The notes under the pieces were generated by a model. That model saw only the letters and a program-made list of their open reading frames with translations. It did not search any database and was not told the origin of the DNA. A stretch of DNA of 64,000 nucleotides from Legionella beliardensis (GTDB lineage: Bacteria > Pseudomonadota > Gammaproteobacteria > Legionellales > Legionellaceae), in contig NZ_UGNV01000001.1 of assembly GCF_900452395.1 (NCBI RefSeq), forward strand, positions 2,901,501 to 2,965,500, in the 5' to 3' direction. Positions 57,204-64,000 of the stretch are shown here, piece by piece (position 1 is the stretch's first letter; each line of letters opens with the position of its first letter). The position numbers and the translations under genes are program-made.

Positions 57204-57978
57204 TTTCATTAAGAAAAAGCAAGCAGGACAAAAAATATCCATGCTTACTTGTTATGATTACCCTTCCGCTAAAATTATTGCTGAGTCTAATCTAGACTGT
57301 GTTTTAGTAGGCGATAGTGTCGCCATGGTTGTTCATGGCCATAACAGCACCGTTATGGCAACAATAGAGATGATGGTTTTACACACTGCGGCTGTTGCTC
57401 GCGGGATAACGCAGCAATTGGTAATTAGTGATTTACCTTTTCTTTGCCATCGTGGATCACAAACCGAAACCGTAGCTCATGTTAGAAAGTTAATACAAGC
57501 AGGCGCACAAGCAATCAAAATTGAAGGCGGGGATGATGACACCTGTCGAACGATTGCCTATTTAGTGACTGCTGGGATTCCTATTCTTGGCCACATTGGA
57601 CTTATGCCGCAATCAATTCATCAATATGGTGGTTACAAGGTTCAAGGAAAGAATGAAGATCAGGCTATACACTTAGTGCAACAAGCAAAAAATCTAGAAA
57701 ATGCAGGCTGCTCTGCATTAGTTCTTGAATGTATTCCGCAACATTTAGCAAAAAAAATCACGGATAGCTTAGGCATTCCAACGATAGGCATAGGTGCTGG
57801 TGCTGTAACAGATGGGCAAGTTTTAGTTTGGCATGACATGTTAGGATTACAACAAGACTTTGTACCTAAATTTGTCAAGCAGTTTGCTGATGTGAAAAGC
57901 ACGGTGTTAACAGCTATTAATCACTATGTAGAGGACATTCAACACGTTAAATTTCCCAATGACATATACGCCTATTAA
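57190..57978 (+). CDS. panB: 3-methyl-2-oxobutanoate hydroxymethyltransferase PanB
   Basis: First committed step of pantothenate synthesis: makes ketopantoate. 262 residues. MLTCYDYPSAKI, VGDSVAMVVHGH, ISDLPF and IKIEGG carry the metal- and substrate-binding residues. IGHIGL and IGIGAG, typical of the barrel, are present. The ATG at 57190 has AGGAG 8 bases upstream. panC follows 68 bases later. Confidence 0.96.
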   Translation: MKITDFIKKKQAGQKISMLTCYDYPSAKIIAESNLDCVLVGDSVAMVVHGHNSTVMATIEMMVLHTAAVARGITQQLVISDLPFLCHRGSQTETVAHVRKLIQAGAQAIKIEGGDDDTCRTIAYLVTAGIPILGHIGLMPQSIHQYGGYKVQGKNEDQAIHLVQQAKNLENAGCSALVLECIPQHLAKKITDSLGIPTIGIGAGAVTDGQVLVWHDMLGLQQDFVPKFVKQFADVKSTVLTAINHYVEDIQHVKFPNDIYAY

Positions 57979-58046
57979 AACTTAGTTTTCTATAGAGCTA
58001 TCTTCTAAAATGGGATAGCTCAATGATTTGATTGGATACTTAGACG

Positions 58047-58817
58047 ATGCAAATTTTTAATGACTTATGCGAGTGGCTGAGCTTTAGAGCAACTATTTCT
58101 CCTCATTTAACGCTTGGTTTTGTGCCAACTATGGGCAACTTACATGCAGGCCATGCTTCTTTAATGGAACGAAGTCGTCAGGAAAATGATTTAACCGTTG
58201 TTAGTCTCTTTATTAACCCAACTCAATTTAACCGACCTGACGATTACACTCATTATCCACGTACCTTAGAGGCTGATTTAGAATTATTACAAAAAATTGG
58301 CGTTGACTACTGCCTACTTCCTACTGAACAAGCCATGTATCTAGATGGCTATCGCTATAAAATTACCGAGAATAACTTGTCTCAGGTCATGGAAGGAACA
58401 AGTCGCCCTGGCCACTTTGATGGTGTTCTCACGGTCGTGATGAAACTTTTAAATATAGTGAGACCTAAGCAAGCTTATTTTGGTGAGAAAGATTATCAAC
58501 AATATTGTTTAATTCGGGATATGGTTAATGCTTTTTTTATGCCTGTTACGATTAATGTTTGTCCCACCATTCGGGAAACGAGCCAATTAGCCTATAGTTC
58601 CCGCAATAATCGCTTAACGTTAAATGAACGGCAGTTAGCTGAACGCTTTGCGATGATTTTTCATCAAGATAAAAATTGTGATGATTTGCTACAAGAGCTA
58701 AAGGAAAACAAGATAAATGTCGAATACTTAGTAGAGCATGATAATCGGCGCTTCGTTGCAGTCACTATTGGCAGCGTTCGATTAATTGATAATTATGCTA
58801 TGAAAAACAAAGAATAA
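58047..58817 (+). CDS. panC: Pantothenate synthetase PanC
   Basis: Joins pantoate and beta-alanine with ATP. 256 residues, shorter than the usual 280, lacking part of the C-terminal lid. The nucleotidyltransferase motif [15 protein letters not shown] (HxGH), [14 protein letters not shown] and the YSSRNNRL stretch (KMSKS-like) are all intact, so the enzyme should be active. panD, for beta-alanine, is not in the window. Confidence 0.94.
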   Translation: MQIFNDLCEWLSFRATISPHLTLGFVPTMGNLHAGHASLMERSRQENDLTVVSLFINPTQFNRPDDYTHYPRTLEADLELLQKIGVDYCLLPTEQAMYLDGYRYKITENNLSQVMEGTSRPGHFDGVLTVVMKLLNIVRPKQAYFGEKDYQQYCLIRDMVNAFFMPVTINVCPTIRETSQLAYSSRNNRLTLNERQLAERFAMIFHQDKNCDDLLQELKENKINVEYLVEHDNRRFVAVTIGSVRLIDNYAMKNKE

Positions 58818-58872
58818 GAAATAATTATGCAATCTCAAAATTTAAGACTATTCTTGTAATAGGATAACACTC

Positions 58873-59388
58873 ATGAAAGGGACTATCATTATGTTAAAAA
58901 AATACATGCTAAATTCAGCCTTAGGATTAAGTAGCGTTCTTTTCTCATCTTTTCTTATGGCAGCTGCTGCAAGTGATACTACTAGTGGTAGTTCGACAAC
59001 GTCTACTAGCCCAAGTTCTACCTCTAGCTCACCATCAACAAGCGGTTCACAAAGTCAAGATACGCGCTCTACTTCATCTCAGGAGTTAACCAAAGATGAG
59101 TGGTTAGGCAAATTAAGAGCTGCTGTACCTGATCTTATTTGTAAAGGCTTTTTACAAGATGACACCCTTAGCAAACGCTTAACAGAAGTTAACATTAACT
59201 ATGATAAATGTGTTACTTTAATACCAGCAAGCGTTGATAAATGTGAAAAAGAACTTTACTCGCAAATTCCTGCTACCATTAACCAAGAAAGCGCAGGAAA
59301 ATGGGGTCATTCTATAGGTGAATGTATTGGAAAAGACTTCGCACTAAAGCATTTATTTAATAACAATAGCAGCAGTAAACAACAATAA
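58873..59388 (+). CDS. Hypothetical secreted protein with Ser/Thr-rich linker
   Basis: Not recognised. 171 residues. The N terminus has a signal peptide with a hydrophobic core ending near SFLMAAAA (about 33). A linker almost wholly of S, T, G and P follows (about 35-70). The C-terminal domain (about 75-160) has four Cys, suggesting disulfides. The first ATG, at 58873, has AGGA 7 bases upstream; a second is at 58891. A terminator follows. Confidence 0.65.
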   Translation: MKGTIIMLKKYMLNSALGLSSVLFSSFLMAAAASDTTSGSSTTSTSPSSTSSSPSTSGSQSQDTRSTSSQELTKDEWLGKLRAAVPDLICKGFLQDDTLSKRLTEVNINYDKCVTLIPASVDKCEKELYSQIPATINQESAGKWGHSIGECIGKDFALKHLFNNNSSSKQQ

Positions 59389-59405
59389 GTTTCTTTAAAA
59401 TAATT

Positions 59406-59440
59406 AAAAGTCAGTTAGGGTAAAACTCTAACTGACTTTT
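59406..59440 (+). terminator. Rho-independent terminator
   Basis: Perfect 13-bp arms AAAAGTCAGTTAG and CTAACTGACTTTT around a 9-base loop, with a T-rich follow-up (CTTTTAG). It begins 18 bases after the secreted-protein stop. Confidence 0.8.
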
Positions 59441-59625
59441 CTTTTAGAATAGTTCATTTAAATTTCTACTTAAATCTCTGTCATTAATTCTTAGTTAATT
59501 ATTTAACCTAACTTTAAAATACCACGTATAATTAAGTTATAGGGCGCGTTATTAACTTAACACTGACCTAAATCTAACTATTTAAATTAATGGATTTGAT
59601 TACATCAGGCATGTAGGGATTGGCT

Positions 59626-59895
59626 ATGAAAGAAAAACATTTTGCTTATAAAATAAAAAGTGATGCTGCAGGTTTAGTATGTACTTATGCTGAAATTGAG
59701 AAAAATAAAATGCTCGATCTTTTACAGCTAGTACAAAAGGACCACGAAATCGGGCTTTATTGGGTTTTTAAACAGTTAGATAATCAGCCTAAAGAACCAT
59801 TATGTATTATAGATTGTAGCCAAAAAAGAGTATATTACCACTATTCGGGCGATGTAGAGGATTTAGACGATACTATAAAAAAATTATCCAAATAA
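59626..59895 (+). CDS. Hypothetical small protein
   Basis: Not recognised. 89 residues from ATG 59626 (AGGG upstream); the frame extends to a TTG at 59620. The product is soluble, mixed charged, with one Cys pair region (LCIIDCSQK) and a VYYHYSGDVEDLDD end. No signal peptide. Confidence 0.5.
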   Translation: MKEKHFAYKIKSDAAGLVCTYAEIEKNKMLDLLQLVQKDHEIGLYWVFKQLDNQPKEPLCIIDCSQKRVYYHYSGDVEDLDDTIKKLSK

Positions 59896-59987
59896 AACCA
59901 ATTTTTAAACTAGGTATCTATGCAGCATCAATTCAATAAATAGCGACACAACAGCGCTTATTTCAGGGCCTTTGTGTCGCGTCCATA

Positions 59988-61220
59988 TTACGCTGTAATT
60001 TTTTTCTCACCAATTTGAGTAGTACGAGAAACAGGCAAACTAGTTGGGTAATTCTTAACAATAAAATCAACTAATTTTTCTCTAACTTCACAACGTAAAT
60101 CCCAAGCCTCCCCAGGGGTGCGAGCACTTGATAAAACACGTAGCTCCATCACCCTATCTTGTAACTCACTGACTTGAATGCTACATACTTTCCCATCCCA
60201 AAGAGATGAAATTTGTAAAACTCGCTTTAATTCATCGCGCAGTTTATCAATAGGCAAAGTAAAGTCTACATACAAATAAACCGTACCAATTAAGTTATTA
60301 GTTTCCTCACGACTCCAGTTCTGAAAAGGATGCTCTAAAAAGTAATTAGTTGGCACAACTAAACGTCGCCAATCCCATAATTTAATAATGACATTACGAA
60401 AATTGATTTCTTCGATAACACCAAATTCATTTTCAATTACTACCGCATCGCCTATCTTAATAGGTTGTGTTAAGGCAATTTCTAATCCTGAAAATATGCT
60501 AGCTAAAGAACGTTGCGCCGTAAATGTTAAGACTAAACCAATTACCCCAGCTGTAGTTAAAACGCTCGCACCTAACGCTCGCACATTATCAAATAACATT
60601 AAAATAGCACCAGCTGTTAGGATAGCAATGATTGCCATGGCAATTCGTTTTAAAATCAACGTTTGGGTAAATACTTTTCTAGCTAAAACATCATTTTCAG
60701 ATTTACTTGTATAATGCTGTAACAGTAATTGCTCAGCAATATGGATTAATTTAAATAAAATCCAAGAAATAGCGCCGATAATCAAACTACTACTCAATTT
60801 TTCTAAAAAATATGAAAATTGACTAGGTAGTCCTAAATAAGGAACTAACGCATTAAATACAATTAAGAAGACAATCGTTTTTAATACACTCGAAAAGAAA
60901 GGTAATAAAATACGTATTGTCTGATGTGCCGTTAATAACGATGTAGACAATAGATAATGAGTAACCTTATTTATTACTCTGGTAAACAACCAGTAAAAGC
61001 TTAAAGCTAAAGAAAAATAATAAGTAAATTGCTCAATAATATTAAGTGTAGGTAAATCAGTTTTATCAACAATAGAATAAATGTATTTTTGATAAAAATA
61101 ATTACCTAAGGTAGCCAACACTATTATTAAAATAGGCGGTAAAACAACACTTCTAAATTGGGGCGACATCGGTTTGAAATTACCTCCAATAATAGTGGGT
61201 TTACTCATTACGCTAGACAT
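59988..61220 (-). CDS. MscS-family mechanosensitive ion channel
   Basis: Inner-membrane channel of the small-conductance type that opens on osmotic downshock. 410 residues with five or six hydrophobic segments in the first half. The pore-lining helix region (VLTTAGVIGLVLTFTAQRSLASIFSGLEIAL) and the following PIKIGDAVVI and VIEEINFRNVIIKLWDWRRLVVPTNYF blocks match the MscS beta domain. Its paralog group cannot be settled by eye. Confidence 0.9.
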   Translation of the reverse strand: MSSVMSKPTIIGGNFKPMSPQFRSVVLPPILIIVLATLGNYFYQKYIYSIVDKTDLPTLNIIEQFTYYFSLALSFYWLFTRVINKVTHYLLSTSLLTAHQTIRILLPFFSSVLKTIVFLIVFNALVPYLGLPSQFSYFLEKLSSSLIIGAISWILFKLIHIAEQLLLQHYTSKSENDVLARKVFTQTLILKRIAMAIIAILTAGAILMLFDNVRALGASVLTTAGVIGLVLTFTAQRSLASIFSGLEIALTQPIKIGDAVVIENEFGVIEEINFRNVIIKLWDWRRLVVPTNYFLEHPFQNWSREETNNLIGTVYLYVDFTLPIDKLRDELKRVLQISSLWDGKVCSIQVSELQDRVMELRVLSSARTPGEAWDLRCEVREKLVDFIVKNYPTSLPVSRTTQIGEKKITA

Positions 61221-61306
61221 ATCTTTCTCCTAATTATTATTGACCCCATGTCATCCAATCTATGAAATTTAAAATTAACAATCTAAATGGTAATTATTTG
61301 CGTTAA

Positions 61307-61609
61307 TTAATTATCCTGAATTAATTCATTCATAGTTAAAGTTTGCTCATTATTACCATCTCGTAAAGACGTTATAGCAATAGAATTATTGGGCAAAGAT
61401 ACCACATTTACAAAATCGGCACTTTGCTTATAGGTAAGCCATTCTGTATCGTGAGCTAGGATATACTTACAGGCTTCTTCAATGAAGAAGTCTCGCTTAT
61501 TAATTCCTGCCCATTGACAATATTGTGTAACTTGATCATATATTTTTGCACTCATCCTAATACGAAATTGTGTTTTTTTCTGCGCAGTAGGCTCTCGATT
61601 TATAAGCAT
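61307..61609 (-). CDS. Ribbon-helix-helix-like protein
   Basis: 100 residues from ATG 61609, which has an excellent AGGAGGG site 6 bases upstream (the frame extends to 61645). Residues about 14-52 (TQFRIRMSAKIYDQVTQYCQ, then NKRDFFIEEACKYIL) look like an Arc/CopG-type ribbon-helix-helix: a short strand then two helices. The C-terminal part is unknown. It may be an orphan antitoxin-like regulator, but no toxin gene is adjacent. Confidence 0.6.
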   Translation of the reverse strand: MLINREPTAQKKTQFRIRMSAKIYDQVTQYCQWAGINKRDFFIEEACKYILAHDTEWLTYKQSADFVNVVSLPNNSIAITSLRDGNNEQTLTMNELIQDN

Positions 61610-61894
61610 AATTACCCTCCTATAATCTATAAAATTTTGTGACAAAATAAATTACCTTTATTTTGCCAGATTTTTAAAAATCATACAACTCAATTTTTGT
61701 CATAGCCTATTTGACATTAATGTCACAAATTATTTGTTAAGGGTTGTTCAAATACCGGCTAATCTGTTAACCTTAGGTGTGGCGGCTAGGGCCACGCAAC
61801 AACGCTTTAATCATAACTCATTTTGATTTCCTAATAGTCAAAAAGAATAAAAATTGATGTTACCTATAGTCATTTATTTTTTAGAGGTAAACCT

Positions 61895-62941
61895 ATGGCA
61901 TTATTAAGACCTACATTCGAGGGGTTAGGATCTGCAAGTGGGGTAGCTTGGCCCATTTTTGGTATGGTTAGCTCAGCTTTGAGCCTTGGTATAGGCGGAG
62001 CAGCTACTTTTTTACTAGGTGGCGTATGTGGCACAATATTTTTGTTAGCTAGTCTACCTATCATGTATTTATCCTATAAGAAGTCCAAACAGGAACAGGA
62101 GCAATTTAATAAGAAACAAGACCATTATGAAGCGCTCTTACTAAATAATTTAAGTGCACTTTTTGCTAAAACTAAGCAATATAAAGGCTTAGATTCTGCT
62201 GCCGACTTTTATGACTTCTTAAATAAGAAAATCAAAGAATTAAACGACGAAAATACAAAAGACAAAAAATTAATTGCTAACTTATTAAATTATTTAAAAT
62301 TGCAATCAATATATGATTTTTATAAGCACTCAGACTCAGAAACATTTGATGCTGTTTTAAAGGCAAGAATTAATCAATTTTTACTTAATCAACTTAATGA
62401 ACAAAGCCACCTAGTTAATAACTCTGATAAAGGACAAGCCGCTTTTTTAGGGTTTGTGGGGGCCTTTGGTACTATAGCTGGTGGCTCTGCGGGATTTACT
62501 GGACTATTAATAGGTTTAGGCCTCATGGCAAGTTTTAGCGTAATACCCTGGGCAGCGTTTGCAATTATTATTACTGCTGCAATAATTGGGACTTATGTCG
62601 CATTAGATGCTGTAGAGTTAACAGAATTCAATGCGGCTAAAATGTATTGGTATAAATCGACTAAGACTTTAGGTAATTTCCTACAAAAGTTAAATGCAGA
62701 GATTGAGGCTAAGCCAATTCTAGAAGAGCTGCCAGCTCCGGTAAATTCTATGAATACTGTCACTAACGCTAAATCTCATCCTCATAAAGACCCTAATTTA
62801 TACTCTAACTCTTGGACTTCGCAAAAGCCTAATGAGGCAATTATCACCAAGGCCTATCCAAAACGATTTTTTAAAGAACAAGATAACTTTACTCAAGATG
62901 AGGCGAGCAATTTACCAACTGCGGTATTTACGTATAGTTAG
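61895..62941 (+). CDS. Hypothetical protein with two membrane hairpins, possible effector
   Basis: 348 residues, not recognised. Two hydrophobic hairpins (about residues 14-58 and about 185-235, rich in G, A, I, L) flank a charged helical stretch (about 60-170, with repeated K, E, N and L). The C-terminal tail (about 270-348) is polar and proline/serine-rich. GAGGT lies before the ATG. Two pairs of hydrophobic segments with a coiled-coil linker occur in several Legionella effectors that enter host membranes. There is no secretion signal of the Sec type. The effector role is only a guess. Confidence 0.6.
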   Translation: MALLRPTFEGLGSASGVAWPIFGMVSSALSLGIGGAATFLLGGVCGTIFLLASLPIMYLSYKKSKQEQEQFNKKQDHYEALLLNNLSALFAKTKQYKGLDSAADFYDFLNKKIKELNDENTKDKKLIANLLNYLKLQSIYDFYKHSDSETFDAVLKARINQFLLNQLNEQSHLVNNSDKGQAAFLGFVGAFGTIAGGSAGFTGLLIGLGLMASFSVIPWAAFAIIITAAIIGTYVALDAVELTEFNAAKMYWYKSTKTLGNFLQKLNAEIEAKPILEELPAPVNSMNTVTNAKSHPHKDPNLYSNSWTSQKPNEAIITKAYPKRFFKEQDNFTQDEASNLPTAVFTYS

Positions 62942-63097
62942 CTCAATAAATTCCACAAAAGCTCATAATTGATTGCGCCACTAGTTAATTAATCTTGTGG
63001 GAATAATATTAGAAAAAATAGCCTTTAAGCGAGCTGGGCAAATGATTAAAGCCAACTTAAACACAGTTGGCTTTAATCTTGAGGGATTGTTCTCCAA

Positions 63098-63481
63098 TTA
63101 GGAACAATTTAAGTTAACCAATTGCTCACCATTATTCATTAAGCTTAATTTTGAGCGTGCTTCTAATTCAAAATGAATTGTATCACCGAGATGTAGAACA
63201 ACAGTCATTGCATTTCCTTCTGGAACAATCAACCCATTTATAATTGCTCTCTTTTTCAATGCTGTCATAATAATAGGATTTGCTTCATTGCCCTTAGCGC
63301 GTACTTTACAACTTAAGTTACGAGTACTAAACCAATTACCTTCTAAAGTATATTGATCATGAGGGAGCAGATCGTAGCCTTTAGAAAAACCGCTATTTAT
63401 TGCGCCTTGGCTGGCAAATGTGTTCGCAGCAAATAAGACACTGGAGCCTAGTAAAAATGCACTTATTGTTCTTATTTTCAT
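63098..63481 (-). CDS. Hypothetical secreted protein
   Basis: 127 residues with a clean signal peptide (cut near TFASQ, about residue 24). The mature part is beta-rich with two Cys (LSCKV and the final NLNCS). Not recognised. The same strand as the following DUF883-like gene. Confidence 0.65.
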   Translation of the reverse strand: MKIRTISAFLLGSSVLFAANTFASQGAINSGFSKGYDLLPHDQYTLEGNWFSTRNLSCKVRAKGNEANPIIMTALKKRAIINGLIVPEGNAMTVVLHLGDTIHFELEARSKLSLMNNGEQLVNLNCS

Positions 63482-63515
63482 GATACAACTCCTATTTATA
63501 TTTGTTCAATGTAGT

Positions 63516-63857
63516 TTATTTTCTTAAAAGATTGTAGAGGGCAAAACCTACTCCACCAGCAATCAGTAATGCACTTAAAGGCTTCTCTTTAACTTTATTT
63601 AGAATTTCATCAGAGTTAACTTGCAGATAATCTTTTGCCTCATTAACAATTTTCTTACTTTCGTTATAAAGCTCACCAGCTGATTCTTTGACCTGATTAT
63701 AAAAATCTTGGGTTTTCTCCTCACCCTTTTCAACGGCTTCACTTACTTTTTTTTCCCCTTGGCGGTAAGCATCTTCCGCTTTCTGCTTACCTTCTTCATA
63801 AAAATGATTTACTTTTTCTTTTCCGTTCTCAAAAGCTACTCTATTATTGTTAGACAT
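63516..63857 (-). CDS. DUF883/ElaB-like membrane-anchored protein
   Basis: 113 residues, highly charged, lysine/glutamate heptads throughout (repeated EKGEEK, KVNHFYEEGKQKAED), then a C-terminal KEKPLSALLIAGGVGFALYNLLRK, typical of the DUF883/ElaB/YqjD tail anchor. Members of the group bind ribosomes in E. coli; here that is only a family guess. Confidence 0.75.
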   Translation of the reverse strand: MSNNNRVAFENGKEKVNHFYEEGKQKAEDAYRQGEKKVSEAVEKGEEKTQDFYNQVKESAGELYNESKKIVNEAKDYLQVNSDEILNKVKEKPLSALLIAGGVGFALYNLLRK

Positions 63858-63912
63858 TTCATTTTTCCTTAGTTAAATCAAGTTAACGCAATTAAGATTT
63901 ATGGTCGTTATC

Positions 63913-64000
63913 TTATTTTCTTACAATAAGATTATTTTGAACTACTCTAACTCCCTCTATTTGGCTAGCCATTTGACCTGCCTTAATTTTCTGCTGATAT
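63913..64000 (-). CDS. C-terminal end of a BON-domain protein (partial, runs off right edge)
   Basis: The last 28 residues of a minus-strand frame end at TAA 63913-63915. They contain ASQIEGVRVVQNNLIV, the typical BON-domain ending (A..I.GV..V.NNL.V). Likely an OsmY-like periplasmic stress protein. The start lies beyond the window. Confidence 0.6.
   Translation of the reverse strand, partial: YQQKIKAGQMASQIEGVRVVQNNLIVRK

Overview
This window is chromosomal DNA from an AT-rich gammaproteobacterium, most likely Legionella or a close relative in the Legionellaceae. The evidence for this is: a protein that matches the IcmS-partner LvgA lying beside the sdh/suc operon; a complete polyhydroxybutyrate gene set; a giant repeat-built protein of effector type; and the absence of ispE from its usual place between lolB and tRNA-Gln/prs, as expected for the mevalonate-using Legionellales. 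No insertion sequence, prophage, CRISPR array or rRNA operon was seen.

Layout. 1-8.9 kb: cell wall and division genes on the minus strand (smc, zipA, murF, mraY, murD, and ftsW running off the left edge). 9.2-17.6 kb: a storage and lipid block with PHA synthase phaC, a phasin, the regulator phaR, two tandem phaB reductases and a fatty acid desaturase, mixed with a DUF1415 gene, an exported msrA and a small secreted protein. 17.8-25.7 kb: housekeeping genes (mutM, plsC, ggt, coaD, lolB, tRNA-Gln, prs, fis) and a tandem 119-bp repeat after prs. 25.8-34 kb: less conserved genes (YdgA/DUF945-like protein, small membrane protein, GNAT, MFS transporter, exported gametolysin-like zinc protease, SseB-like protein, RMF-like-motif protein, pdxH).

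34.4-39.8 kb: one 1799-residue protein with two kinds of internal repeats, the best candidate for a Dot/Icm effector. 39.9-41 kb: an unusual peptide deformylase and a VirK-like secreted protein. 41.2-50.9 kb: the central TCA block, read as sdhC-sdhD-sdhA-sdhB-sucA-sucB and, after a long palindrome, sucC-sucD. Together these make succinate dehydrogenase, 2-oxoglutarate dehydrogenase E1/E2 and succinyl-CoA synthetase. 51.2-55 kb: an RDD membrane protein, lvgA, and a feoABC ferrous-iron operon behind a good Fur box. 55.2-58.8 kb: zapE with an alpha/beta hydrolase, and panB-panC. 58.9-64 kb: small exported or membrane proteins of unknown role, an MscS-type channel, a ribbon-helix-helix protein, a 348-residue hairpin membrane protein, a DUF883-like protein and the end of a BON-domain gene at the right edge.

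All function calls come from reading motifs and gene order by eye. No database search was possible, so the effector, LvgA, VirK and RMF-like calls are family-level judgements from memory.
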